A stretch of 32,390 nucleotides of DNA from an uncultured Saprospiraceae bacterium (GCA_938008185.1 CALLLR010000190.1:1-32390); one strand, 5' to 3'. Shown: positions 7,440 through 18,098, numbered from the stretch's first letter. The notes: generated by a model from the letters alone, not told the origin. Numbers and translations are program-made.

Positions 7440-10322
7440 CTACTCAACTACCATCGGTTTAACCTTCACCCCAGACTTATCCGTAAACAAGACATAATAA
7501 ATACCACTTGGCAAGTCCATATTATCAAAAGCTTCGTTTAGTCGATCCGTTCGGAATTCTTTTGTTTCAATAACCTGTCCCAGCGTATTTACGAGAGACA
7601 AAGAAAAGTCGGAAGGATTACCCAGCTCGATATTAACCTGAAAGCTGCCATTATTTGGATTAGGAAAAACGGAGAATTGTTCGAGGTTAATCAAGTCTTC
7701 CTGATTGGTAATTCCCAGAAAAATAGTTTCCTCCCCGGTACATCCTTCTAAATCGGTGACTGTCACGGTATACATTCCCTCGATTAGGTTAATTATTTGG
7801 AAACTAGTCGATCCGGTACTCCAAAGTAACTGATAAGGAGGTGTTCCGCCAAATGGTACTGCCAGGATACTTCCGTTATCGCCCGAGGTGGGTGGAATTG
7901 GCTGAACGTTAAAACCCAGTTCAAGCGGTTCTTCCATCAGGAAACTAGCGGTTGTGCTACAACCGTCGCCGTCCGTCACTGCCACCAGATAGGTTCCGGC
8001 AGAAATATTGTTGATTTGATTGGTGGTGTTTCCATTGGACCAGCTGTAGGTATAATTACCTGCTCCCCCGAAAGGATTGATCGTGATACCTCCGTCACTG
8101 GCTCCATGACAGCTGATGGCGGTTCGCGAGCTGCTAATTTGGATGGCGTCCGGTTGGGTGATTTCAAATCCATCGCTGAGGCTGCACCCATTGGCATCGG
8201 TCACCGTTACATTATAACTTCCTGCGGATAAATTATTGAGAGAAGCCGTAGTCGCTCCGCTATTCCAAATGAAAGTATAAGGCGGTACTCCTCCTCCGGT
8301 ACTCGTACTGATACTACCATTATTTTGGTTGAAACAACTGACGGTCGTAAAGTTAGCACTAAAACTGAGTGCTTCTGGTTCCGTTATTTCGTAAGTAGCT
8401 ACTTCTGCACAGAAGCCAATAGCGCCCGCGGTAACGGTATAAAACCCCGCAGCAAGATCGCTTAACGTCGTTCCAGTGGGCCCGTGGTTCCACGCAAAAT
8501 TAATGGTGTTGCCAGAATTATTATTAATAAAAATTTCTCCATCGTTATCACCTTGACAAGTGACGGGGTTTACTGCTGCCGTAAAATTAATCATCTCCTG
8601 AACCGGAACGGCAATGGACTGGCTGGTGCTGCAACCATCATCGTTGGTGACGGTTAGTGAATAGGTAATATCATCTTCTATTATCAAAGTTCTTTGGGAC
8701 TGGTTGTTGCCATCATTCCAATCGTAAGAACAGCCAGCACAATTTTGGGTAGTCGTACTTAAGGTAATCAGATCACCAGGACAGAGATTATCTCCTGTCA
8801 GCGTAATGTTGAGGGTAGGTAATTCATTGACAAAAATAGTAACCTCATCACTGTCAGAGATGCCATCCAGATCGGTGACCGTCACGGAATAGGTAGTGGT
8901 TGTACTTGGAGCCACCGTGCGGCCAGCAGAGGTGGTTTGGTCTTCCCAGAGGATCGTACATCCCGTGCAGTTGGCGATACTGGCGTTTAGGTTGACGGAA
9001 GAACCGTTACAGATAGTCCGGTCTGCTCCCAGATTTACGGAGATTTCTGTGGGGCCGGAGCCTTCTAGTCGAATGAGGAAAAAATCTTCTAAACCATTGT
9101 TGTTTTCTACCATCCCATTATATTTTGATTGGGTGGAACTGGCAAGCAGCAGACCATTGTCTTCGGTAAAGTCAAATGAGAAGCAGGCTTCACTCAAATC
9201 TCCTCCGTAGGTCGCCTCCCAGTTTTGATTGCCATCGCTGTTGATATTTGTTAACCAACAATCTTTCAAGCCCTGGGAGGGCAGGGGTACTTGATCAAAT
9301 GACCAGATATAACCGGCTGCGTAAACCGAATTATCTTTAATAATAATTTTATTAAAAGCATCGTGTCCGTCTCCTCCATAATTGATAGACCATAAAAGAT
9401 TCCCCGACGTATTTACTTTAATGAGCCAGGCATCCTTTCGTCCGTTGTTTTCGGGCAAATCTTGATCTTTAGAATAGGAAAAACCCCCTGCGTAGATTTG
9501 ATCTCCAGGACCTGCGGATACAGTATGTAGTTGATCATCCAGACTGCCTCCATAAAAATTGAACCAGACCAATTGTCCATTGGCATTCAAATAGGTCAGC
9601 CAGCCATCTACTGCTCCGTGGTGATTATTATATTTTGAATCTGCGTATCCACTGACTACTATTCGTCCATTGTTTAGAATGTGTAAACCGGTGGCAAAAT
9701 CATTTTGTCCCCCTCCCCAGCGGCGAATCCATTGCTGTTGTCCCGTATTATTTATTTTTAGTAATATCGGATCTGTCTGTCCACGGTATCCCGCCGGGGA
9801 GAATTCTGGACTATTTGAATTACCCAATAATAGATACCCATCGTTGGTAGCAGCTACGTCTACAATGGCTTCTGACTCGGTACTACCAAAATTTTGTTCC
9901 CAGATTATCGTTCCAGTATCATTAATTTTGGCTACCCAAAAATCACTGGTAATCTTGGGTCTGTTATCAACGATGGTACTTTCAGATCGGTATCCGGCAA
10001 TTAGATATCCACCATCATTAGCGGGAATGATTTTTTTTATTTCATCTTGAAATTCACCACCGTAGGACATTTGCCAAAGCAGATTACCCGTTGCGTCGAT
10101 GCGTATCAACCAACCGTCTCCTTTACCATTATTATTTGAAATATCATCATCGTCGGACATACTCAGCCCCGCCACTAAATATCCGCCACCTGGAACTGCC
10201 AGTACAGAGCGAGGGATATCTCCAAAACTTCCACCGTAGGTAGCAGACCATTCTAGGTTCGGTTGGGCGAAAGTTTGTAGATACATCAGGGTAAGCAAAA
10301 ACAGGGTAAAAACTTTATTCAT
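7440..10322 (-). CDS. Secreted T9SS protein with beta-propeller, Ig/PKD-like and SprB repeats
   Basis: The 960-residue protein has a clean signal peptide (MNKVFTLFLLTLMYLQTFAQ, 1-20). Residues 20-420 repeat a WxxxYGG...D...GGY pattern about every 50-60 residues, typical of a secreted beta-propeller. Two Cys-containing Ig/PKD-like domains follow (about 425-570). Then come about four SprB-type repeats (580-870) with the C-x-G-x-x-D/N-G, YTV and ITEP hallmarks, and a T9SS type A C-terminal sorting domain (about 880-960; SVFPNPNNGSF, GIYYVLF). It is expected to cross the outer membrane by the type IX secretion system and sit on the surface or be released. SprB repeats are known from gliding adhesins, so an adhesive role is plausible. 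It diverges from the next T9SS gene. Confidence 0.88.
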   Translation of the reverse strand: MNKVFTLFLLTLMYLQTFAQPNLEWSATYGGSFGDIPRSVLAVPGGGYLVAGLSMSDDDDISNNNGKGDGWLIRIDATGNLLWQMSYGGEFQDEIKKIIPANDGGYLIAGYRSESTIVDNRPKITSDFWVAKINDTGTIIWEQNFGSTESEAIVDVAATNDGYLLLGNSNSPEFSPAGYRGQTDPILLKINNTGQQQWIRRWGGGQNDFATGLHILNNGRIVVSGYADSKYNNHHGAVDGWLTYLNANGQLVWFNFYGGSLDDQLHTVSAGPGDQIYAGGFSYSKDQDLPENNGRKDAWLIKVNTSGNLLWSINYGGDGHDAFNKIIIKDNSVYAAGYIWSFDQVPLPSQGLKDCWLTNINSDGNQNWEATYGGDLSEACFSFDFTEDNGLLLASSTQSKYNGMVENNNGLEDFFLIRLEGSGPTEISVNLGADRTICNGSSVNLNASIANCTGCTILWEDQTTSAGRTVAPSTTTTYSVTVTDLDGISDSDEVTIFVNELPTLNITLTGDNLCPGDLITLSTTTQNCAGCSYDWNDGNNQSQRTLIIEDDITYSLTVTNDDGCSTSQSIAVPVQEMINFTAAVNPVTCQGDNDGEIFINNNSGNTINFAWNHGPTGTTLSDLAAGFYTVTAGAIGFCAEVATYEITEPEALSFSANFTTVSCFNQNNGSISTSTGGGVPPYTFIWNSGATTASLNNLSAGSYNVTVTDANGCSLSDGFEITQPDAIQISSSRTAISCHGASDGGITINPFGGAGNYTYSWSNGNTTNQINNISAGTYLVAVTDGDGCSTTASFLMEEPLELGFNVQPIPPTSGDNGSILAVPFGGTPPYQLLWSTGSTSFQIINLIEGMYTVTVTDLEGCTGEETIFLGITNQEDLINLEQFSVFPNPNNGSFQVNIELGNPSDFSLSLVNTLGQVIETKEFRTDRLNEAFDNMDLPSGIYYVLFTDKSGVKVKPMVVE

Positions 10323-10672
10323 GATTAATATCTGGTAAAATGAGGGTGTTAAAATATTTTAAACAGCTTCTCCTATCGGGTACTAAAGAGCGATCAATAA
10401 AGAGACTTGTTTTTGGGAATAGCAAAGGTAATGGTTTCCAATATAAAACGTTGGACCACAAGTTACATAACCTATAATTCTTCTCCGGATTCTTGTCACT
10501 ATTTTTTTTATTTATAAAGAAAAAATAAGGAAGTATCGGCTTTTTTATTTGAAATTGAATGTCACAAATTAGTGCTTTTTGGGTGTTTTATGTTTTGTGG
10601 CCAAATTTTTGCTATACTTTTATTACTGTTTACTCCCTCCTCTTTTTATTTTCTAACATAACCATAAATAAC
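10323..10672. promoter_or_regulatory. Divergent promoter region between two T9SS genes
   Basis: A TTTTAAACAGCTTC motif (10355-10370) and, on the minus strand, a perfect TACCTTTG (10423-10430) fit a TAnnTTTG -7 box for the 7440-10322 gene, but no TTG is found at the expected spacing. On the plus strand TTTTG (10593-10597) and TACTTTTA (10615-10622) are 17 bases apart and could serve the downstream gene. The ORF track extends the downstream gene to 10559, but that extension has no signal-peptide logic and is treated as spacer. Confidence 0.35.
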
Positions 10673-13447
10673 ATGAAAAGAATCATATACCTTGTGATTA
10701 TTCTTTTCCCCTTTTTCGCAACAGCCCAAATTTATGTCGATCAGGACGCTACCGGAGATCAAACTGGAACTTCTTGGCATCACGCCTATCACAACCTTAA
10801 AACGGCGATAGACGCTGCGGTTACTGGAGATCAGATCTGGGTAGCTGAAGGTACGTATTTTCCCTTTGATTTTGAATGTGAAGAAATAGATTATTTTAAC
10901 TGGATCTATACCTTTTGGTTAGATAAAGATGTGGAAATTTACGGAGGATTTTCCGGATCAGAGACTTTTCTGGAGGCCCGTAATCCTACCGATCATCCTA
11001 CCGTTCTTACGGGGAAGATTATTTATGAAAATGCAACCTATGAAATTAATACAGTCGTTACGTTTTCCGGAGTGACCAATGCTGCGATATTAGATGGTTT
11101 TACGATTCAGGATGGAAATGCTGATAAGGGATTGACTAAAATTGGAGGAGGAATTTTGGTAGTGGCCCTTAGTAGTGGGATTAGTGCCAACCCCATTATC
11201 AGAAACTGTATGATTCAAAATAACCGAGCCTTTAGTGGTGCGGGAATGGCTTGTATTTCATCAGATGGTGGAATGGTTTCTCCCGTAGTGGTCAATTGTA
11301 ATTTTTCCGATAATATAGCTTCCGAAAAGGGAGGAGGTATTCTCAGTCAAACAGATGGTGGGAATACCACCCTGGTTTTTGAAAATACTATTTTTTCGAA
11401 TAACCGTAGCCAGGAGGGCGGAGCGATTTGTCTGAATGACCAAAACGCGAACCTGAGTGCTTATTTTACCAGATGTATTTTTGAGGCTAACCGGGCGGAT
11501 AAGGGTGGTGCCGTATATAATGTAGTGGATGGTTTTATGTCATTAGCACCTACTTTTACGGATTGTGAATTTATTAGTAATCATTCGGATCAGGGATACG
11601 GTGGTGCATTTTATAATTATTCTAAAAACGGGTTTTTAAATCTTTCTTTAAATAATACCTTGTTTTCAGAAAATACGGCGGCCAACTATGGTGGTGCTAT
11701 CGCCAATATTACCACCGGTGGTCAGGCTACGCCAATCATCATTGGATGTAAATTTGAGCATAATTCTGCCAACCAGGGAGGAGCACTCTATAATTATGTG
11801 AGTGGTGGTAAGATCAATCCAAAAATTTCTTCTACTACTTTTTTTGAAAACAGTGCCCAGATGGAAGGTGCCAGCATAATGAACTTTGCCTATTTTCAAG
11901 ATCTAAAGGTAGAGATAACGAATTGTACTTTTGCTAATAATGAATCCAATACCGATCAGGGAAGTATCTATAACCGTGGAGATGGTTCTGCCAACCTTGA
12001 ACTTGAGATGATTAATTCAATTTTATGGGATAAAGGAATTGGAATGAATAATATTGCCCCACTTGAGGTAACGCTTAGTAATAACATTTTTAAAGGCGAG
12101 ACACTACCATCTCTTGGTATTGATTTAGGGGACAATTATTTAAATTATGATCCACAATTTGTAGATCTGGAAAATGGAGATTTACGATTGAATACCTGTT
12201 CTCCGGCGGTGGATAACGGAAAAAAATTATCTTTTACCTCGGTTACTCAGGACTCGGATGGAAATGCGCGTAAGGTAGGAACGCTGGATATTGGAGCAAT
12301 TGAAAATCAGGTAGAAAGAAGTTTACTCGATGATCCTAATACCTTATTTACCGCTGACTATGAGTATACCGATCCGCAGGGATGGACGCATTATTATGAT
12401 TGTGTACAAAACGTTTTATTACTTTCATTAAAAAAGAACGGACAGGAGATTGGTCATCTTGGGGATGGTGCTTTTAGGGCAGAAATTTTAACAACGCCCG
12501 CTTATAAAACCGGTCAGGGTACTGATATTACAAATGCAGCTTACGTTAGTTCAACTTCTTGTTTTGCCATGAATCGGTATTGGAATGTTCGCGCAACGCA
12601 GCAACCCAACGCTGCGGTGGGGGTACGCTTTTATTTTTCTGATCAGGATATTCAGGAGATGATCAACAGTAGTAATTTTATTAACTCAATTGAAGATGCT
12701 TTTTTCTTTAAATTAAATAACAGTGATAATCCTCAGGCGACAGCAGTAGATGCTGCGGATTATCAGGAATATGTATTTGATCCGCAGATTGCTTCCGAAA
12801 ATACCTGGACTAAAGGACTCTTCCAAGGATTTGAATACGCCGAATATGTGGTAAATGGATTCTCCGGCGGTGGGGCTACCACCGGGGCTAGTGTAAGTGC
12901 CTTGCCCGTGGAAATGGTCGCTTTCAGGGGGATTGAAAAAAAGCAGGGCGTTCAACTTAACTGGAGTACGGAAACCGAATTCAATAGTCTTGGGTTTGAA
13001 ATTCAGCATCGTACCGATGGAGAAGACTGGGAAATTCTGGGATTCAGAAATAGTCACGGAAATAGTTCCACACTAAAAAATTATTCATATCAACATCAAA
13101 AAGCCTTACCAGGCTTACACTATTATAAACTTCGTGCGGTAGACCTGGATGCGACATACGAAGACTCTAAAATTATTTCGGTAAACGTCAGCAATGAGCA
13201 TTTTTCCACACTGATCTATCCTAACCCAGTAAGTAATACCAACGTAATCCGCTATAACCGGGCGGGAGGATCGCTGGATTTAGTGGTGGTGTACAACGTT
13301 CAGGGACAGGAAATATACCGGCATAATAATTTAGATGATATTACCGACGATATCGTATTACCACATCAATTGGGAGTTGGCGTCTATAACGTCGTCTTTT
13401 ATTCCGGACAACAAAGTGAAATTCAACAATTAATCGTTCAAGAATAA
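10673..13447 (+). CDS. Secreted right-handed beta-helix (polymorphic-OMP-like) T9SS protein
   Basis: The start is moved to ATG 10673, residue 39 of the track ORF, because the signal peptide MKRIIYLVIILFPFFATAQ begins there. The 924-residue product has a parallel beta-helix (about 20-545). It is built of repeated GGAxYN/FxxN motifs (RAFSGAGMA, EGGAICL, KGGAVYN, QGGALYN) and ends in a choice-of-anchor-type segment (DIGAIEN). A beta-rich domain of unknown family follows (about 553-735), then an FN3-like segment starting LPVEMVAF (about 743-835), and a T9SS sorting domain (about 845-924; IYPNPVSNTN, GVGVYNVVF). No carbohydrate-lyase active-site pattern was seen, so an adhesin or surface-structure role is as likely as polysaccharide binding. 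It converges with the next gene over a strong bidirectional terminator. Confidence 0.87.
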   Translation: MKRIIYLVIILFPFFATAQIYVDQDATGDQTGTSWHHAYHNLKTAIDAAVTGDQIWVAEGTYFPFDFECEEIDYFNWIYTFWLDKDVEIYGGFSGSETFLEARNPTDHPTVLTGKIIYENATYEINTVVTFSGVTNAAILDGFTIQDGNADKGLTKIGGGILVVALSSGISANPIIRNCMIQNNRAFSGAGMACISSDGGMVSPVVVNCNFSDNIASEKGGGILSQTDGGNTTLVFENTIFSNNRSQEGGAICLNDQNANLSAYFTRCIFEANRADKGGAVYNVVDGFMSLAPTFTDCEFISNHSDQGYGGAFYNYSKNGFLNLSLNNTLFSENTAANYGGAIANITTGGQATPIIIGCKFEHNSANQGGALYNYVSGGKINPKISSTTFFENSAQMEGASIMNFAYFQDLKVEITNCTFANNESNTDQGSIYNRGDGSANLELEMINSILWDKGIGMNNIAPLEVTLSNNIFKGETLPSLGIDLGDNYLNYDPQFVDLENGDLRLNTCSPAVDNGKKLSFTSVTQDSDGNARKVGTLDIGAIENQVERSLLDDPNTLFTADYEYTDPQGWTHYYDCVQNVLLLSLKKNGQEIGHLGDGAFRAEILTTPAYKTGQGTDITNAAYVSSTSCFAMNRYWNVRATQQPNAAVGVRFYFSDQDIQEMINSSNFINSIEDAFFFKLNNSDNPQATAVDAADYQEYVFDPQIASENTWTKGLFQGFEYAEYVVNGFSGGGATTGASVSALPVEMVAFRGIEKKQGVQLNWSTETEFNSLGFEIQHRTDGEDWEILGFRNSHGNSSTLKNYSYQHQKALPGLHYYKLRAVDLDATYEDSKIISVNVSNEHFSTLIYPNPVSNTNVIRYNRAGGSLDLVVVYNVQGQEIYRHNNLDDITDDIVLPHQLGVGVYNVVFYSGQQSEIQQLIVQE

Positions 13448-13519
13448 ACTAAACGTTTTTTTAACACGATTGCCTTATTTAAACATTATTAAGCTATATA
13501 GCGACATTATTAAACGAAA

Positions 13520-13557
13520 AACGCAGCGATCATTTCTGATCGCTGCGTTGCTTTTTT
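13520..13557. terminator. Strong bidirectional intrinsic terminator
   Basis: AACGCAGCGATCA (13520-13532) and TGATCGCTGCGTT (13537-13549) form a perfect 13-bp stem with a TTTC loop. The stem is followed by GCTTTTTT on the plus strand and, read on the minus strand, by TTTTCG. It lies between two convergent T9SS genes and can stop transcription from both. Confidence 0.9.
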
Positions 13558-13577
13558 ACAGGTACTTGGTCATACCA

Positions 13578-16500
13578 CTAAGGACGGCTGGCCTTAATAA
13601 AACGTTTCAGTATTTTAGTGCCAGGAATTTTAATTAAATAATTTCCTTCGGCTAATTCACCAACGGCTAATTGTAAAACGGTACCATTTTTATTAATAAA
13701 AACAGGTTGTGTTTTAATTAGTGCTCCGATTGAATTATAAATTTCTAAATTGGCTGCTTGCTCCACCAAACTTTCTATTTCCAGCGTCAATACTTCCGCA
13801 GTTGGGTTGGGATAGAGTTCCGTAATGGTAAAAGGCACTAATTTATTCTCTTCGGAATCATTGAGCGCGGCATTTGGAAAATTCTCAACCATAATTGAAA
13901 CTACGGCTTCGTCATCTTCCTGTGGTGTTACGCCATTCCCATTACCGGGGAAAGAGTCGTCATCGTTTTGATCAACGAACAATACTTCTGTAAAATAATT
14001 GATGTTGCCTTCCGCTTTGGTAAACAATCCTAAAATCAGCGTAGCTGATTCTCCCGCATCCAAAGAAGCGATTGTCCAACGCTTTAGCCATAAATTATAA
14101 TCACCTGCTGATGGATCATCAGAAGAGTAGGCCAATCCCTCAGGAACATCCGCATGAACCGCAATATTCGTTGCTGCATCAGGACCATTATTGGTAATTG
14201 TAATCACAAAATCTACATGTTCGTACAGATCATGCAGGTTTTGGTTCACAGCCACACCTAATTCCAAATCTATCAGGCCATTGCCCGTTCCGACGCCTCC
14301 TTCATCTCTCGGCGTCAGGATGACAAAGGCATCGTCATCTTCTCCGTTGGGTCCGTTACCTGGCGTAGAATCCGGATCGTCCTGATCGGAGGTTAGCACC
14401 TCCGTAGTGACCATTACGTCAACGTCTTCGATCAAACTAAACAACTCCAGTTCTAGGGTCGCGGAAGCTCCAGCGTCTAAACTACCAACTGTCCAGGTTT
14501 CGAAAAATAAGGAATAATCACCCTGACTCACTTCATCAGAGGAATATACAAATCCTTCTGGCAGGGGAGCCGAAACGGTAACCCCAGTCGCATTATCCGA
14601 GCCATTATTAGTTACGGTAATCGTAAATACGGTATTTTCATAATTCTCGTAAAGCAGATCATTAGCAGTAATACTAATCGACAAGTCTGCTCCCGATCCT
14701 CCTCCCGGGTCAGCAGGAATTAGTCTTAGAAAACCATAGTCATCTTCTTCATTCGGACCATTATTCGGCGTAGAATCCGGATCGTTCTGGTCTGAAGTGA
14801 AAACCTCGGTAGCGACTAAGATTTCCTGGCCTTCTACGGTACTAAATAAATTCAGTTCCAGGGTGGCAGATGATCCAGGTGCTAAGGTTCCTACGTTCCA
14901 GATTTCAGTAAATATATCGTAGGCTCCCTGACTGGTTACATCGCTGGTATAAACAAATCCATCCGGAAATGGAGCCGTAACGGAAACACCCGTTGCCGTA
15001 CCAGGACCATCATTAGTTACCGTAATGGTAAAGATGGTATTTTCAAAAATATCATACTCCAAGCTACTTGCGGTTATTGAGATCGAAAGATCTGCTAATG
15101 CTTCATTATCAGCAATTCTAATAATGGTTAAATTATTAGAAGAAAGATCAAAACAATCATCACTGATTTGCAGCCCGTCCTCGAAAAGGTCGTCGCCCAC
15201 GGTGATATTCAGATTACCGGTGTAAGCAAGTCCGTAAACATTACAGTCGCCAACTCCGGCGGGATCAAAATCCACCACATTGTTCGGAGGGATACCGAGG
15301 ATAATACCATCGGCGTCGGTGACCACGTAAGTGAAATTATCGCCCGTCGCTCCGTCCGAAGCAAATTCAATAACATCAGCGATACCGTCCACGATGATGG
15401 TCGTGGTAGTTCCGCCTTCGGCAAGTTCTACGGTTCCACCAGAAACATCATCACAGGGATCAGCAATTCTGATAATGGTTAAATTATTAGAAGAAAGATC
15501 AAAACAATCATCACTGATTTGCAGCCCGTCTTCGAAAAGATCGTCGCCGACCATGATATTTAGATTACCCGTGTAAGCAAGTCCGTAAACATTACAGTCG
15601 CCAACTCCTGCGGGATCAAAATCCACCATGTTGCCCGGAGGAATACCGAGGATAATACCATCGGCGTCGGTGACCACGTAAGTGAAATTATCGCCCGTTG
15701 CTCCGTCCGAAGCAAATTCAATAACATCAGCGATACCGTCCACGATGATGGTCGTGGTAGTTCCGCCTTCGGCAAGTTCTACGGTTCCACCGGAGACTGC
15801 CTCACAGGGATCAGCAATTCTGATAATGGTTAAATTATTAGAAGAAAGATCAAAACAATCATCACTGATAATTAGACCGTTAGCGAGTAGAGAATCTCCC
15901 GTTTCAATTAATAATTCACCCGAGTAAGATACGCCATAGACGCGGCAATTACCAGTTCCGGCGGGGTCGAAATCAACTACATTACTGGGAGGAATTCCTA
16001 GAATAACTCCCTGGTCGTCCGTTACCACGAAGGTGAACTGGAATCCATTTAACATGACATCTGTCGAGAAGGAAATAAGATCTGGTTGGCCATCCACAAT
16101 AATGGTAGTATCTGTTCCACCGTTAGTGAGTTCGACGGTTCCACCCAGTACGATATCACAATTAACTGGTTGTTCCGTAAGGTAAGGAACATTTATTGCG
16201 CTGGCACCAGGAAAGGTACTATTGTAAATCGGGGTGAAGTCACCATTTTGGGTTGGTACTTCAAATCCAAGAATGGCACCACCATTATTCGCTCGTTCTG
16301 CGACAAAGATAATTTCGAGTAGTGGATCGTAGCCGATATCGACTGGATTTCCTAAAAAAGTATTACCGCCCTCAATACGAATTTGTTCGCCGGCAGCAAT
16401 GTTTATATCCGTTACGGACAGAATGAAATCAGGAATAATTACAATCGCTCCATCGCTATCGTCGGTAGCATCACCAATGTCTGTCATATACATCACGTCC

Positions 16501-18098
16501 TCTGTAAAGTCATAAAAGATACCGTGGGTTCTCACAATATTTTCTACACTAAAGCTGAAGTCGGGTACGAGCGGGCCATCCGGCTGCGTAAAAAACTCGT
16601 CGAATAAAGCTACCTGATTAGAGTTATCAACTACGGCAAATAAAACTTGATCAGAGGTGGTGATTCCCCAGAGATTTATGTCAACATCGTGGGAGCGGTC
16701 AAAAGTGATAGAAGTTGGCGTGACATCATACACCACTAATCTGTTTTGCATGCCATTATCCACATTAGCATCCTGAGCTACGACCAATTTACCGTTACTA
16801 ACCGCAATTTCCCGTCCGTTACTAAAGTTGGCAGTCGAGGTGGCAATTATTGGTGGAATCTGATTTAAATCCAGGGAAGCTTTTACCTGATCGTATAAGT
16901 TGATGACATTATTGGTTCGGTCGAGTTGATAAAGAACGTCATTATCTATATCGTAATGAATTCCATCAGCATCCATTCCGCCTGATGCAAAGGTGCTGAA
17001 TTGCAGGATTCCATTATCCAGTACTTCGTAAGCACCAATATTTCCGGTAGTATTGGAAGAGGCGTAAAAACGAGAGACGAGGTTAAAAGAATTAATGTTT
17101 TCGTCGACAAAAGTGACGGCGGAGGCACCCGCAAAATCACTGCTATAAACTGGCGTAGCGTCTCCATTTTCAGTAGGCAGGTCGAATGCTAATAATTTAC
17201 CACCACCATTTGCCCGTTCTGCGACAAAAATTCTTTGTTCTGCTTCCTCAAATACTACATCTACCGGATTTCCTAAAGAAGTGTTTGGACCTTCGATCCG
17301 TATTTGTTCGTCTGTGTCAATCAGTAAATCATCAATAGCATCAAAAAAATCATCTACGTAGATCAGGGCGCCGTCGGAGTCACTAGCGGCGTCACCGATG
17401 TCGGTCAAAATCATTCGGTCACCCGCAGGGATGTACGTAATACCATGCGTTCTGGTAATTCCCGTCACGGCAGCTACGTTAGTTGGCCCAACGGTGCTAC
17501 CATCCGCAATGTCAAAAAAGTTATTAAAAATGGCAATTTGGTTGGAGTTGTCAACGATGGCAAAAACCGTATTTTCTAAAATTCGGAATCCCCAAAGATT
17601 GATTGTTACTTCGAATGATCTTTCAAGGGTAATATTTGTAGGAGTAATATTATAAACGAAAAATTTATTTTCATTACCATTGCTTGGATCGGCATCCTGT
17701 GCGACTACCAGTTTATTACCACTAACGGCAATTTCCCGACCATTTATAAAATCGGAAGTAGAGGTAGCCGTGATGACTGGATTAGAACCAGCGGCGAGAC
17801 TATCGCAAATACCACTATAGGCATTGATTACATTATCGGTACGATTTAGTTGATATAGAATATCCAGGTCACTGTCGTAATAAATACCATCGGCATCCAT
17901 TGCTTGACTGGTAAAGCTACTCATGGTAATGCCTGCTCCGGAAAGGTCATAAACCCCGATTAAGTCTTGAGTATTAGAAGATACAAATACCGGGGGATTG
18001 GTAGTATTGGAAATAAAAGTCTCCGGTTCGTGAGAGAATCCGCCAAACGCATTTCCACACAGAAACAGCGCCAGCAAGAAAGAAAAAGTGGCTTTCAT
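13578..18098 (-). CDS. Giant secreted T9SS protein: tandem propellers, 117-residue repeats, three DUF11 domains
   Basis: The start is moved to ATG 18098 (track residue 28), where the signal peptide MKATFSFLLALFLCGNAFG begins. The 1506-residue protein has two similar propeller-like halves (about 25-335 and 336-635). Shared motifs in the halves include GREIAVS, VVAQDA, RTHGI, EQIRIEG and FVAERAN. Three 117-residue repeats (about 640-1000; GGTVEL, GIPP, VDFDPAG, ISDDCFDLSSNN) come next. Then come three DUF11-like beta domains (about 1000-1400), each followed by an acidic DQNDPDSTP-type linker that could bind calcium, and a T9SS sorting domain (1418-1506; ELYPNPTAEV, GNYLIKI). It is predicted to be a surface or released stalk-like protein. 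Transcription ends at the 13-bp hairpin shared with the convergent neighbour. Confidence 0.88.
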   Translation of the reverse strand: MKATFSFLLALFLCGNAFGGFSHEPETFISNTTNPPVFVSSNTQDLIGVYDLSGAGITMSSFTSQAMDADGIYYDSDLDILYQLNRTDNVINAYSGICDSLAAGSNPVITATSTSDFINGREIAVSGNKLVVAQDADPSNGNENKFFVYNITPTNITLERSFEVTINLWGFRILENTVFAIVDNSNQIAIFNNFFDIADGSTVGPTNVAAVTGITRTHGITYIPAGDRMILTDIGDAASDSDGALIYVDDFFDAIDDLLIDTDEQIRIEGPNTSLGNPVDVVFEEAEQRIFVAERANGGGKLLAFDLPTENGDATPVYSSDFAGASAVTFVDENINSFNLVSRFYASSNTTGNIGAYEVLDNGILQFSTFASGGMDADGIHYDIDNDVLYQLDRTNNVINLYDQVKASLDLNQIPPIIATSTANFSNGREIAVSNGKLVVAQDANVDNGMQNRLVVYDVTPTSITFDRSHDVDINLWGITTSDQVLFAVVDNSNQVALFDEFFTQPDGPLVPDFSFSVENIVRTHGIFYDFTEDVMYMTDIGDATDDSDGAIVIIPDFILSVTDINIAAGEQIRIEGGNTFLGNPVDIGYDPLLEIIFVAERANNGGAILGFEVPTQNGDFTPIYNSTFPGASAINVPYLTEQPVNCDIVLGGTVELTNGGTDTTIIVDGQPDLISFSTDVMLNGFQFTFVVTDDQGVILGIPPSNVVDFDPAGTGNCRVYGVSYSGELLIETGDSLLANGLIISDDCFDLSSNNLTIIRIADPCEAVSGGTVELAEGGTTTTIIVDGIADVIEFASDGATGDNFTYVVTDADGIILGIPPGNMVDFDPAGVGDCNVYGLAYTGNLNIMVGDDLFEDGLQISDDCFDLSSNNLTIIRIADPCDDVSGGTVELAEGGTTTTIIVDGIADVIEFASDGATGDNFTYVVTDADGIILGIPPNNVVDFDPAGVGDCNVYGLAYTGNLNITVGDDLFEDGLQISDDCFDLSSNNLTIIRIADNEALADLSISITASSLEYDIFENTIFTITVTNDGPGTATGVSVTAPFPDGFVYTSDVTSQGAYDIFTEIWNVGTLAPGSSATLELNLFSTVEGQEILVATEVFTSDQNDPDSTPNNGPNEEDDYGFLRLIPADPGGGSGADLSISITANDLLYENYENTVFTITVTNNGSDNATGVTVSAPLPEGFVYSSDEVSQGDYSLFFETWTVGSLDAGASATLELELFSLIEDVDVMVTTEVLTSDQDDPDSTPGNGPNGEDDDAFVILTPRDEGGVGTGNGLIDLELGVAVNQNLHDLYEHVDFVITITNNGPDAATNIAVHADVPEGLAYSSDDPSAGDYNLWLKRWTIASLDAGESATLILGLFTKAEGNINYFTEVLFVDQNDDDSFPGNGNGVTPQEDDEAVVSIMVENFPNAALNDSEENKLVPFTITELYPNPTAEVLTLEIESLVEQAANLEIYNSIGALIKTQPVFINKNGTVLQLAVGELAEGNYLIKIPGTKILKRFIKASRP
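15112..16164 (-). repeat. Three tandem 351-bp coding repeats
   Basis: The marker ATAATGGTTAAATTATTA recurs at 15121, 15472 and 15823, giving an exact period of 351 bp (117 codons). The two left copies differ at only about 20 positions by eye, while the third (the N-terminal unit of the protein) is clearly more diverged. The pattern points to a recent duplication or gene conversion of one unit inside the 1506-residue T9SS gene. Confidence 0.9.

Noticed and set aside
10559-10672. 38-residue N-terminal extension of the beta-helix protein
   Set aside because: A complete signal peptide starts at the internal ATG 10673; the extension is AT-rich spacer with promoter-like motifs.
15168-15927. Plus-strand ORFs of 81-104 aa repeated across the 351-bp units
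   Set aside because: They are antisense shadows of the tandem repeat in the T9SS gene and repeat only because the DNA does.
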